Of a DNA stretch of 64,000 nucleotides, positions 34,281 through 46,620 are shown in pieces; the stretch's first letter is position 1; each line of letters begins with the position of its first letter. Under the pieces are notes generated by a model. That model was given only the letters and a program-made list of their open reading frames with translations, did not search any database and was not told where the DNA came from. The stretch comes from Ciona savignyi (lineage: Eukaryota; Chordata; Ascidiacea; Phlebobranchia; Cionidae). Where the stretch lies: NCBI GenBank assembly GCA_000149265.1, contig CH003407.1:1192362-1256361 (forward strand), given 5' to 3'. Both the position numbers and the translations under genes were made by a program.

Positions 34281-35522
34281 ATACGGAAGAAGAGAATAGA
34301 AAAAAGATCATTTCATCGACATGAACTCGTCATCATCATTTGTATATAACTTTCATATACCCCGTCATATGTTAATTTTTTTAATATTCAGATGTCTCTT
34401 ACTCTAATGGCATAATTTGTCCAAAAATGTTTACTTTTAACAAGAAGGTGGTGGAACCTCGGTCGATCCATATATGAGTTACATACGGGTAAAAAATAAC
34501 AATCCTATTCTTAATCTTAGAAGGGAGTTTTTTTGATTTCTTCATTAAAATGGGATTTAAAATAAAAACATTTCATCTCGGACAGTACCAATTAAAAAAT
34601 ATTAAACTCATCAAAAAAATGTAAAATACCATTGTTATTACTGAAAAAGAAAAAAAACGTTTTTGTTCATCACAGTACAATAGCTCATTTAAATGGCAGT
34701 AGGGGACAGGTCAGTTGACGATGTTACAACGGCCCTTGCATTTTCTCATTAACATGAATAGGATAAAACACGAATAGCCTGTGCTACGTCAAAATGAAAA
34801 CGATAAAAAAGACAAAGGCTTCAAGTTTCCAAACAAAACTTCAAAGTTTTGACAACTAATTGTGTCACACGCTATACACATTACCGAACGTTTCCTCATA
34901 TTAAAGTTCCACTTACAACTAATCTTTATTTTATAAAATCTCTGATGTAAACACCGTTTTGTCCAATATCTCATAAAGGGGAGCAGCAGTTTCATCTGGT
35001 TCTCCATCAATCTGGTGTAAACCTGCTGTATAACACGTTCGATGTATGCCCCTGAAGTAATAAAACAACCACCATGTACGACTTTACTTCGGGTACCGCC
35101 TATGACACTGTTTTTATTTTAGTATTTTAACCGGTCTGAGTTTCGATCACCTGGTGGTTTTGTCACTCAATGCCGTATCTGAATACACTGTTCGCAGTTT
35201 ACACTATCAGATTCGTTTGTGACCATTATCATTTACCACATCGCCCCAGAGCGGCGTAAGTAATGCTATGGTATAAGCAATAACACGTTACTACTTATAC
35301 GGGGATTCCGTGGTTAAAACTCGAAATTTTTTGTCTGCGGATTATAAGATTTTCGTACACCAGCGGGCTTACATATTGATTTTTATATATTAGTACCATA
35401 CAACTTAACGCCGTTCAGACAGGATAGGGACACAATTTTTGCGGTATACCGTGTCATAATATAGCGTCTGTATCATAATAATTTTGTGCATACCATTTAT
35501 CTGTAACGTCGAATCATAAAAT

Positions 35523-35773
35523 GGTGACCAGTCAACTGAACCCCTTACAACTGAGCCCCTACAACTGAACCCCTTTACAACTGAACCCCTTTTAACCGAA
35601 CGCTTTTAACTGAAAAGGGGGTTCAGTTGTAAATGGGTTCAGCTTAAAGGGGTTCAGTTTAAAGGAGTTCAGTTGTAAGGGGCTTAATTGTAGGGGTTCA
35701 GTTGTAAAGGGTTCAGTTGTAAGGGTTCAGTTGTAAGGGGTTCAGTTGTAAGGGGTTCAGTTGTCATGGAACC
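35523..35773. mobile_element. Fold-back repeat, copy 1
   Basis: The left arm has repeats of CAACTGAACCCCTTA; the right arm has about eight repeats of the complement GGGGTTCAGTTGTAA. Ends begin GGTGACCAGTCAACTGAACC and, on the minus strand, GGTTCCATGACAACTGAACC. AAAAT flanks both sides, a possible target duplication. It is absent from unit 1. Confidence 0.75.
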
Positions 35774-37166
35774 AAAATTTTGAGGTATACCGTGTCATAA
35801 TATAGCGCCTGTATCATAATAAATTTGCGCATACTGTAACGTCGGATCATAAAATAAACTATACCACGTGACTCTTCCCTTTAAGTTATTTTGGTTTTCA
35901 CAAGAATATCCGAGCAAAGTAACTCAATAGCGCGTTGGACTTGGTTAATTGGGAAAAACATCAAGTTGGTCTGTGTTCCGTTTGTCACTGCATAAGCTTA
36001 AAAATGTTTACTTTTAACAAGAAGGTGGTGGAACCTCGGTCGATCCATATATGAGTTACATTCGGTTAAAAAATAACAATCCTATTCTTAATCTTAGATT
36101 ACTAAGCGTTTTGTCTTTAAAAAAAGATGATTGTGCAGTTGAAAAGGGTTCGAGCAGTTTTGTTTAAAGGGAGTTTTTTTTGATTACTTCATTAAAATGG
36201 GATGTAAAATAAAAACATTTCATCTCGGACAGTACCAATTAAAAAATATTAAACTCATCAAAAAAATGTAAAATACCATTGTTATTACTGAAAAAGAAAA
36301 AAAACGTTTTTGTTCATCACAGTACAATAGCTCATTTAAATGGCAGTAGGGGACAGGTCAGTTGACGATGTTACAACGGCCCTTGCATTTTCTCATTAAC
36401 ATGAATAATATAAAACACGAATAGCCTGTGCTACGTCAAAATGAAAACGATAAAAAAGACAAAGGCTTCAAGTTTCCAAACAAAACTTCAAAGTTTTGAC
36501 AACTAATTGTGTCACACGCTATACACATTACCGAACGTTTCCTCATATTAAAGTTCCACTTACAACTAATCTTTATTTTATAAAATCTCTGATGTAAACA
36601 CCGTTTTGTCCAATATCTCATAAAGGGGAGCAGCAGTTTCATCTGGTTCTCCATCAATCTGGTGTAAACCTGCTGTATAACACGTTCGATGTATGCCCCT
36701 GAAGTAATAAAACAACCACCATGTACGACTTTACTTCGGGTACCGCCTATGACACTGTTTTTATTTTAGTATTTTAACCGGTCTGAGTTTCGATCACCTG
36801 GTGGTTTTGTCACTCAATGCCGTATCTGAATACACTGTTCGCAGTTTACACTATCAGATTCGTTTGTGACCATTATCATTTACCACATCGCCCCAGAGCG
36901 GCGTAAGTAATGCTATGGTATAAGCAATAACACGTTACTACTTATACGGGGATTCCTGGTTAAAACTCGAATTTTTGTCTGCGGATTATAAGATTTTCGT
37001 ACACCAGCGGGCTTACATATTGATTTTTATATATTAGTACCATACAACTTAACGCCGTTCAGACAGGATAGGGACACAATTTTTGCGGTATACCGTGTCA
37101 TAATATAGCGTCTGTATCATAATAATTTTGTGCATACCATTTATCTGTAACGTCGAATCATAAAAT

Positions 37167-37417
37167 GGTGACCAGTCAACTGAACCCCTTACAACTGAGC
37201 CCCTACAACTGAACCCCTTTACAACTGAACCCCTTTTAACCGAACGCTTTTAACTGAAAAGGGGGTTCAGTTGTAAATGGGTTCAGCTTAAAGGGGTTCA
37301 GTTTAAAGGAGTTCAGTTGTAAGGGGCTTAATTGTAGGGGTTCAGTTGTAAAGGGTTCAGTTGTAAGGGTTCAGTTGTAAGGGGTTCAGTTGTAAGGGGT
37401 TCAGTTGTCATGGAACC
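37167..37417. mobile_element. Fold-back repeat, copy 2
   Basis: This is the second copy of the 251-bp fold-back array, with identical structure and AAAAT flanks, carried in the tandem duplicate. Confidence 0.75.
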
Positions 37418-38279
37418 AAAATTTTGAGGTATACCGTGTCATAATATAGCGCCTGTATCATAATAAATTTGCGCATACTGTAACGTCGGATCATAAAATA
37501 AACTATACCACGTGACTCTTCCCTTTAAGTTATTTTGGTTTTCACAAGAATATCCGAGCAAAGTAACTCAATAGCGCGTTGGACCTTGTAGTTAACCATC
37601 AACCCTAATGCACACAATCCTATTTAGAAGTGCAAAAAATGACCCTTCGACGGTAATGCAATACAAGTTCCAAGTGCTAGAAATACACCTTATTTGACCT
37701 TATTTGGTGGAGTTGCGGTAAATCACAGTGGAATGTAACTACAGTTTATCGCAGACGCAAAAAAACTACATCGCATTTAATTTTTCACGTTAACTGGGCG
37801 TTTTAGACTGGTTAGCATATATGGTACGGAGTGTGACCATTAACCAAACGGTATAGGTTCTCAAAATCAGCAGGAAGCTGATATTTGATTCGTTTATTCG
37901 GGAAATATATTGTTTTATATAATCACTCGAAAAGATAAGAACCGATTCATATATTAAATTTGGGCCAGTAAAGTAAAAAAAATTTTATTTACCCATATGT
38001 GTGTGATCATGTCATTAACTTAGAATTGTTTTAAGCTTTAGTAGTTTCGATTGGCTCATTAAAACGGATTAGAAACAGCAGTGAGGACAATAAGCCTTTT
38101 TACAGCTTAAAATAAATTGTTGTATAACAACCTAAATTGAGAAATGTCATTATTATTCATTGTTCCCACATTCAGCAGGTCTTGGTTAATTGGGAAAAAC
38201 ATCAAGTTGGTCTGTGTTCCGTTTGTCACTGCATAAGCTTAAATCGTGCTAATGGCATTACTGGTTATAGTCTGCTGGT

Positions 38280-38545
38280 TTGGATCGACGCCTTTCAAAC
38301 GAAAGGTTGTAGTTTCGAAACTGTTTGATAGCTATTCGGTTGTGTCCTTGGGCAATGCACTTAACGAACGTTGTCTGAACCCACAGCGGATGAATGGGTT
38401 CTACCAAATGACAGGAATGTTTGTATCATACATAACACACTGCAATAACTCCTATAACCGACAGTTGGCGCGAGGTGTTCTGACGATCGCCCGTGTGTTA
38501 ACCCCCTTGGTTTTTCCATTCACGGGGATAAACATGAATATCTAT
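38280..38545 (+). mobile_element. SINE upstream of Barx copy 2
   Basis: The tRNA-like head remnant (AACGAAAGGTTGTAGTTTCG) and body blocks (CATAACACACTGCAATAACT; GATAAACATGAATATCT) match the family. It is more complete than the unit 1 counterpart at 18955. Confidence 0.75.
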
Positions 38546-38555
38546 ATCCTAATTT

Positions 38556-39542
38556 TAAATCTTTCACTTGAGAAATTAATTTAAGCTCAGTTCAAACAAT
38601 TGGAATCTAATGACAACGATGTTATGTTTTGATTATATTTATTATTGCAGATGTTTCAATACCGCACCTGCCTGTTATTTATAAAGCTATGGCTTTGTAC
38701 CATCCATTTTACACTTAATTCTGTTGAGTGTTTTGTTCGACATGTTTTGTGTTTCACCGTCGCGCGTGCGCTAATGAAATTTTGATTAAAAATCAAGCAA
38801 GTTTCGGTTTTAATCAGCCAACGTCTAATATCATTCGCCGTTGCTGTTTTCAAACCACCAAACATCACAATAGGCATTGTTTTATAGACAATATGTGATA
38901 TATATCAATGTTAAAGGTAAATATTAATTATGACGTCTGAACGGTTTGAATTTAAATTTTAAACACAATTGCGCATTTTCTTATTTAATAATGCTGGCTT
39001 TTCCGTTATAATAAAAAATACGGAAAAAATAAAACGATAATTAATTAACCAACAACAAGTAATGTTTATATGTTGTTAAATTAAAGTATTGCACTATATT
39101 TGTGTTTGCATTTACCCAATTATTGTTTGTTTAGTTTTTAAATAAAGTAGCCGAAGTACTTTAAATAAACCAATTTAATTATAATTATAGATAGTGATTA
39201 CTGTGGCTAAGGTAAGAATTTAAATATTTAAATGATGGTTGTAAAACCATGATACCTTTTTAATAAAATTAAATGTCGACGCTTAAAATGCTATCCATTC
39301 CGTTAAAAAAAAGTCAAATCCTTTATTGATGCAATCTTCCGTTTTTATATATAAAAGTATACAAAGCCACGACCTTTAGCCCAAGTAACCCAGAAAATTT
39401 TAAAGAGTTCGTCCATATTTTAAAATTTCCAGCCAAAACGAAAAGAAAAAGGGGCAACCGCCGGTGGTATAAATACGGCGTTAAGGAACTTCACGTAAAA
39501 TTGTTTTCCTCGTACGCAGTAAAAAATATCATGGTTTTATTT
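38556..39542. promoter_or_regulatory. Conserved block with TATA box, candidate Barx 5' region (unit 2 copy)
   Basis: This matches 19166-20148. TATATATAAAAG lies at 39346-39357, about 730 bases before the Barx ATG. A GTAAAA site follows at about 39522, so a 5' UTR exon and intron are conceivable. It shows no protein-coding signal. The role is inferred from position. Confidence 0.4.
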
Positions 39543-40086
39543 CTAAGTCAGCAATATAAGTTATAAGCTAAGTTTTATTTAGATTTTAAATTAAATATAA
39601 AATTCTATCAACCCCTAATCTTTCTTAACCTAACCAAATGTTGTTTCAGTTTAACAAAAGGCAAGTTAAATTAAACTTACCCAAAAAGTCACCTCTGTCG
39701 TAAAAAAAGAACAAAAATGCACCATCGATCAACGTCATTTCGAATTGAAGATCTTCTAAGAGGACAAGATAATATAAAACACAATACTCAGGTGGGTTTT
39801 TATGGTTACTTGTGTGCCTGAGGTTGTTTTATTGATATCTTTATATTTTAAGGCAAAACATAGGGTTGTTAATGTAGTAACCCCCCAAAACGGTTAATCA
39901 CCAGCTAATCAGCAGCTCGACTGTGTTCATAAAGTTTTTTAAATATCATTACATAAAGCTTGGATTTCCAGACACGCAGGAGTACATTCAGAATCAAGTA
40001 GGCCGTAGCAGGACTTGTACTGCCACCCTAACGCATATGGCGTCAATAGTTTAAACATTTTTCTAAATTAAATTAACATACCCGAA
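39543..40086. other. Barx upstream DNA
   Basis: No gene is seen here. The part from 39754 matches 24147-24401 in the first copy (TTCTAAGAGGACAAG, CTTGGATTTCCAGACACGCAG), so proximal Barx upstream sequence is kept in both copies. Confidence 0.5.
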
Positions 40087-42736
40087 ATGTCGCGGCAGTT
40101 AAAGATGGATATGGACCACTTCTCCCCGTCCCCGAGTCCGAATTCCACCGATGTACAGCAACTGAGGATGACTGGCCTCTCACAACGGCGCCTTCAGGAA
40201 CACTTGTACCAACGGTCCATGCCGCCCAACTTGCCCTATTTATCACCCTTCATGAACATGGGAATGAACTTGTTGCCCCACAACGCCAACTATCTGTTCA
40301 ACAGAGGTAGACATTTTTTTAAATGCTGTGTACAAATAAATACTCATTTATTGATACTGTTGCCTGAGTTTGCAAAATAAACAACACATTTTTCAATTAA
40401 TTTATTGCGTGTGATTAGTTTATTTTGATATGGTGAAATAATAAATCAGTTGCATCAAATGCAAATATTAATTCTGGATTAGGTATCCCGACCGCGCATT
40501 CTGGATACATAATAAGCTCCATATTCGACATAAAATAAAATACATAGCTACTGGTCATAGTAATGCACAAATTCAAAATTCTGAGTAACCGAAATATCTT
40601 TCATACTTAGCCGCAGTTGATATGATGGCACTGTACCCCACTCTTGCTGCTAACCCGTTATACAACCAGCTATTGCTACGAGACCGGTTCTTACAGCTGG
40701 CTGACCACAATGCTAATGCAAGGAAATGTCGAAGGTGCGTTTCGATTGGAATCTTAAGTTTCCGATAAGTTTTCCATTATATAACTGAAGCAGGCACACT
40801 TGTGGGTTTTTACATTAAATGTTTTATATATAAACTTAAAAAATGTAATTGCTTTTTTTAATAAAATTACGAAAACTTTCGAATTGCTAAACTTTGCTCA
40901 ACTGCTAGTTTTCATTACTTAAAATTAATGGTTATGACGATACAAACGAACTTATGGGAACTAAACGCGGGAAATTAGGATTGTACCTGGAATGCTTATT
41001 AATAAACTTGCTATTTTTTTATTTATTTTGTTACTGTTAAGCTGGTAAATAGGCATTTAATTATTTTTTAAGATACTTAAATAGAACAGTGCGTGTTTAT
41101 ATAATTAAAATTGTTGTAATGAATTATAACTGGGATAAAACAATATTATGATATCTTGAACTTTACACATAAAATATATATTTTGAAATAAAGTTTGATT
41201 CTTAACCGGTAGGAGCCGAACGGTGTTCACCGAAAACCAGTTGATCGCGTTGGAGAAGCGATTCGAGCACCAGAAGTACCTTTCAACGCCGGATCGAATG
41301 GAGTTAGCAGACGCACTCGGTCTCACACAGCTTCAAGTAAAAACCTGGTACCAGAACCGAAGAATGAAATGGAAAAAGCAGGTGAGCTATAATTATTTTG
41401 GTTTGTATACAAAAAAGTAGCTGTAAATTACTCAATAAAAACCGTTATGTAAATGCTGGCAATACATATTGCTTTATTTATATTCTTAAAATGTTATGTC
41501 ACGTAATGGTCCGGGTGTGTACAATTTATGGAAGCTGAAGTGATTTTCTCAATTTATACTGTCTTACTTTTGGTTAAAAGTAACTTTTAAAATTCCTTAT
41601 GTATACTGTATTTGTATAAAATAACTATGGCGTTTGTTTTTACATCACACACCGAATCTTAGGCCGTCGGTCACAAAATGGCCGCCATTTTGGAAGTGAT
41701 TAAAATTACTTGGCGTGAAAATTAAAAGCGTGTACTGGAGGAAATAACAACGTAGAACGACCCCAGGTGTGCTTAAGTGGCCCCGGGGCGTTGGAATTGC
41801 TTAAACGAAAGCGAAAATAACCGATGTGTTGTGTTTATGTTGTTACGCACAAATGGGGCGAAACGACGACACCCAAGGATAAAAGTAATCGAGTATGTAG
41901 GATCGTTTAAATCGATCGGTAATTTCTTTTTGAACTTGTCATGTTCGGAAGGCTATTGTGAGAGCTTTCCGGTTTATTTAATTAGTGTAATAGACTATAA
42001 CCCTCTACCGTAAAATCGTTTCGCTATGAAGACTGTTAAAATGGAATTTTGTATACGAATCTGTCGCCTCTTTTTATTTACGGGGCTAAATTTTAAACCC
42101 GTAACGGGATCACCACGAGGCCTTATTAAATCAAATTCTGTATACGAATCGGTGACGCAAACCATTTAGCCTCACGATCGTTTTTTAAATCCACTTTTAT
42201 GGAAGTAGTCTTTAGCCAGAAATCGGTAAACCAACCGGTTGCTTAAACCATTCGGCCGCACAACCGTTTATTCGGCCAAGGTTTTAATAAGATTCATGTT
42301 ACTTTCCTATACGAAATGAGTACAAACCTATGGAAATCAAATAAAGAAAACAAGATAAACATAAATTATCAGCAAAACAGTTTTATATACTGTATATTCG
42401 TTTGATTCATTCCTTTTTGATAGAGACACTTTACCTTTTGATCCACCTACTAGTAATGGAGACTGGTCGTGTACTATTTTTGCCTTCATAAAAAAACACC
42501 ACATGTAAGCCTAGCAGTAATCAAGTATTGTTTATTAGGTCCAACAAAGTGATTCTTCCGCCGATTCGGACTTGGATCATTTCTCTCCCGATTCTACCAG
42601 AGCTGGTACTGCTTCCGACGCCGGAGTTACCACGAAATCACTCCTGGAATCGAAGCCCGAATTCCGGGAAGAATTCATCAAAATCTCGAATAACTCCGAT
42701 CACGTACACGAGAGAAGCAAGAACTTATCCTCATAA
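40087..42736 (+). CDS. Barx: Barx-type homeobox transcription factor, complete
   Basis: This is a nuclear DNA-binding regulator of the BARX class (antennapedia-like/NK group). Exons: 40087-40306, 40611-40734, 41213-41381, 42539-42736. They total 711 nt, or 236 aa, with consistent phases. The homeodomain starts at about residue 113 and spans exons 2-3: [20 protein letters not shown], then [18 protein letters not shown], then the recognition helix [16 protein letters not shown]. The YLSTPDR and [15 protein letters not shown] signatures with RRSRTVF favour Barx over BarH or Bsh. The N-terminus is Met/Pro/Asn-rich. The C-terminal exon is acidic and Ser-rich ([20 protein letters not shown]). Intron 3 (1.16 kb) holds a YY1-like palindrome. 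This is the only intact homeobox copy in the window. Confidence 0.93.
41674..41692. promoter_or_regulatory. Perfect palindrome CAAAATGGC-C-GCCATTTTG in Barx intron 3
   Basis: Nine-base arms flank one central base. Each arm contains the YY1-type core ATGGC. It lies in a less AT-rich part of the intron. Function is not established. Confidence 0.4.
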
Positions 42737-43389
42737 CTAACAATACAAAATCTTCTTAGATTAACAAAAAAAAATTATTTAAGACATTGTTTTTGTGATC
42801 ATTAATGAAAAAATGCTAAATGATCACTTTGTATTTTATTATTGTTGTGTCGTCTGATATTGTGGTTTCACTATTGTATTTGCTCTGAGTTGTCGATTCG
42901 CAGGTTTGAATGGCGTTCTTTTTAATTACCTAGTTCCATTGTGCACAATTTACATTGCTTGAAGCTAGTGATGTCTAACGGTCGTCCATATTGAACATTG
43001 TCCACTCATTGTACGAGCATCAGGAACTCGACTGTGGGCGATGGTTGTACATTGCGCATCTTACAAAGCAACTAACATTGGCTCGACCTACTGGTAACCC
43101 ACCGACGCTCAAAATGATGTTTGGATATTCACTCTTTGTAATAGATCTCTTACCTGACTGTGAACTTACCTTCTTATGTTGAGGCAAAGTTTTTTTATTC
43201 GTTTATTCTTTATTGTGGTTTTGTAACATGATGTTTGGTGTAATAAAACTACAAAAAAAGTTATCCGTAAAAGAATGCTGTACATACAAAGTTGAGAATG
43301 TATACACGGGCATTGAAGAACCTGCCAACCGGTCAATATACCAAGGGCCAGAATAAGACGGTTAAAGGACATACGCGTTTTAAACATTG

Positions 43390-43670
43390 TTTAGGATTTT
43401 CATGTTTTTCCCAGTAATAGGGAAAACGCAAGGGGCCTTAAAACACGGGTAATGGTCAGCTTACCTTACGCCTACTGTTGGTTACCGTATAGCTATTTCG
43501 GTGTGTTATGTATGATTAAGACATTCCTTCAATTTGGTAGAAGCCACTTTTCGACTGATTTTAGGCAATATCTGTTAAGCGCCGTGTCCAAAGGTTACAA
43601 CCAATTGCCTAGCGACCAGTTTTGAATCTGCATCCCTTCGGTCACTAGCGGAACACGTCATTCGGTGGGC
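43390..43670 (-). mobile_element. tRNA-derived SINE
   Basis: This is a diverged full-length copy on the minus strand: TTTTCATGTTTTTCCCAG tail, AAAACACGGGTAATGGTCAG and CGGTGTGTTATGTATGATTA body, and a degraded head near 43620-43670. Confidence 0.7.
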
Positions 43671-45892
43671 CCTTAAAGCATGAATCAAAATCGTTCCTAA
43701 TACTTTGCAGGTGGTTGAACCTATGTCCAATAAGTGCTGGCCAATTGGCCCAAGCGAACAAGAATTTCACATACAATTGTTTATCCAATTCATTAACGCG
43801 ACTAATACCTAAACCGATTCTATTCGAGAACGCTATTGATAACGAGTCCACCACGTTCCAAAACCGAGTCCGCTTAAAAATGGATCTTAGATAAAAATAA
43901 AGGAGGTGAAACAAGAACATGTTTTATGTAACCCAGCCATTTTGCCTTGTATAATATAGCTTGATTATGCTAGACTAACAATAGTGTATATTCACAGCTC
44001 AGTCGGTTTAATGGTAAAGATGTATACGAATCAGTCGCACTAATCACCCGGTCACACGCAAATTACATTTTCCTTATATTTTTTCTCCCTTTACATAGAT
44101 GTATATCTCTAAATATCTCTATCTCTATATTTATCCGTATACACATAAAAATACTTTACCCAGCCCTAATCATTACTTTGAACTGTCCCTAATCACAGAT
44201 CAAACACCAATTATGACGTCATAACAGATTTAATTTCAGAAGGATGGACTTATCAAGTCATTTGGTCGCTTAGAACATTTCCTTTCGTATTTCTTTCCGC
44301 ATTCACGAGCCTAAAGCGTAACATTGCCAGTTAATTGTATACAAATGAACCCGACCGAATCAACGAACTTTGTCTGTTTGTTAAACAAGCTCAAAACAAA
44401 TCGACAACAAATAGAATCTAGATTTCAGTTTCAGAAATTTGAACCGTGATATTACCTGAAGATAAAACGTTATTAAATTTTACCCAATTTTCGGTTTTGT
44501 AAATTTTAAATTGAAAAAATGACTTTACATGATTTTCATTTAGTATTTTTTAACATTTTATTAATTTAATAAGCATGTTGTGGTCAGGTATACGTAAATC
44601 AGTCAAATTTGTTCTGTTAAAAAAACATTAAAGAAATATTATTGTCAAGATGAATTGTGTAAAAATGATCGAATATGGATTTTTAAATAACAAATCAGAA
44701 AAAGAAATACGTTTTCTCGCTTTGTGCAAAATGATAAAATGCTGAACTATAATTGTTCGTTTTTCTTTCAAATACTAGTTACCATTAAAAGTACCCAATA
44801 ACTTTAAAGACTTTTACTAAAATACCCATAAAAGGAGTCGTTATAAAATAAAGTTTCATGATAAAGTGAAGAAATAAAGATTTGTTAGTTATAAACTAAA
44901 TTGAAACAACACTTCTATTTAAAACAAAATTAAAACGAGCAAATAAATGTAATGTTTCTTAAGTTTACTTTAAATAAGCAATAATAGTCAGTAAAATAAT
45001 TAGTTTTGGGAAAATATAGATTTCGCCACAAAAAAGGCCTGAACGCGAATTATTTTACTGTCAATCACATAAATACTTCTAATTTGTCACAAATCCCATG
45101 CATAACCCCTAAATATATTAAAAAGAAGTTGTTTATTATTATTTGTATGGGTGTTTAGCTCCGTATAACCTGTAAAACGAGCGAAAATTGGAAATAAATT
45201 AAAGCGAATCAGAAACTTGGGCGATCCAGGTGTTCGCCTAGCTCACGGAAATGAAAGAATTTTAACAGCATACCGGACGTCGGCAAAGCGCACGAGGTCC
45301 TCTTATCTAGCGGACATTAGCGAGGGGTCGTGTAGATAAAAGGGCCATTGTCAAAACCGCGACAAGGACCGTAAGAACGCCCTAGGAAAGTGTTTCCTAT
45401 ATTTAGCAATTGGCGTTTCGGGCTCTATTTAAACGCAACAGTTCAGATAAAAAAGAAAATAATAATTAACATTTAAACTATTTAACTTTTACAATATATT
45501 TGATCATTACCTAGATTCCGGCTTTCGGGTTTATCTAGCTTTGCGAACACTGTATTTCTTTACGTGAAGTATAAATTATCGGCATTCTTTGTGGATTTTT
45601 GGTGCTGGTGGCATTTTTCTTGGGCAACACTGTTCAAGACACCCATTATGATGAAACAAGCGGGTTTATGTTACGCTGGAATTGAACCGTGGCAAGGATA
45701 TTAGACAGATGTCGCGAAATTCGTTTCGTAATCGCGCCCTTTACATGTCGAGTACTTCAAAGCTGTGTTTAACTACGGCCCGTTTACCGTGCGCCACACA
45801 ACGGGAAGAACAACTTAAGTTGAGAAAATGGTGTCACGACAAGCTTTAACACATGACACCCAATAATCAATCATGTTTGCGTATTTACGGCC

Positions 45893-45985
45893 GTGTTGGC
45901 TGAATGGTTAACGCCCCTGATACATATACCAATTTTATACAAAAAAGGTCTTTGGGCCGAGTTTATCACTGGATCAAAATTTCCT
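45893..45985 (+). mobile_element. tRNA-Ser/Leu-like repeat head
   Basis: The A-box-like TTGGCTGAATGGTTAACGC is followed by GATACATATACC, shared with the copies at 46383 and 51793. It is too diverged for a tRNA gene and is more likely a second SINE family. Confidence 0.45.
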
Positions 45986-46382
45986 CCGGTCTAAAAAGAA
46001 CAACTAAACAAAATAATTTTTGCGGTTCAGGTGCAAATTTTTGTGAAAGTAAGCACCATTATCGTATTTTAACAACTTATTAGATACTACAGTGCTAGAA
46101 TAAAGTGGTTTGCTGAATTTCACTTTAAATACTTGCATCCATTATCGGGTTGTCGAGGTGTTATTGTAGGTGGTATTAAATAATCAGATATGGTTTTATA
46201 TATAGACCTCATGGGTTGTAAACTTCATGGGTTGTAAAAATCATTTAGTACATACATTTCATTTAGGTATAAAATAGTGTTCTCAGTCGAGTGACTAATG
46301 CTAGTGAAGTGTGTGGATAAATACATGGCTTTCAAATTAAAAGCCCTTTGGTTACCATTTTTACCGGATTTAGTATAGAACC

Positions 46383-46620
46383 CAGGGTGGTGTAGTTGTT
46401 ATGACCGTTTTTAATAAGTCTGTATATATGTATTGTTCGGGTTAACCATTTGGCCAAACGACCGTACGCTTTGGTTACCATTTACTTTTTTTGTTACCAG
46501 ACTTGGTTTCGAAACCATAATGGATTCGTTGCTAAGACCTTTTTTGTATGTAAGTCGGTATATGTATCGGTCGCATTAACCATTCGGTCACACGACCGTA
46601 CAGGTTACCAATTACAGTAC
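46383..46620 (-). mobile_element. Second SINE family: two tRNA-Ser/Leu-like heads in tandem
   Basis: On the minus strand GGTCGTGTGACCGAATGGTT and GGTCGTTTGGCCAAATGGTT each resemble a class II tRNA A box. GATACATATACCGACTTACA and a B-box-like GGTTTCGAAACC follow. The order repeats twice. Confidence 0.5.

Larger units (their letters stand above)
34424..37584. repeat. Tandem duplication of about 1.55 kb with 60-bp filler
   Basis: Copies 34424-35940 and 36001-37584 are nearly identical apart from a 70-base deletion in the first near 34520. They are separated by a 60-base filler (35941-36000) identical to 38182-38241. Each holds a relic CBM14 exon and a fold-back repeat. Their near identity implies a recent event or an assembly duplication. 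Confidence 0.9.
25650..41329 (+). repeat. Large direct duplication, unit 2
   Basis: This is the second copy of unit 1 (12715-25649), expanded to about 15.7 kb by extra CBM14 blocks, an inverted segment and a tandem duplication. It lacks the 4-kb transposon block of unit 1. It ends inside the intact Barx gene. Confidence 0.9.

Noticed and set aside
34789..36657. Two identical 73-codon minus-strand frames
   Set aside because: They are identical only because they lie in the recent 1.6-kb tandem duplication, and they overlap a relic CBM14 exon in antisense.
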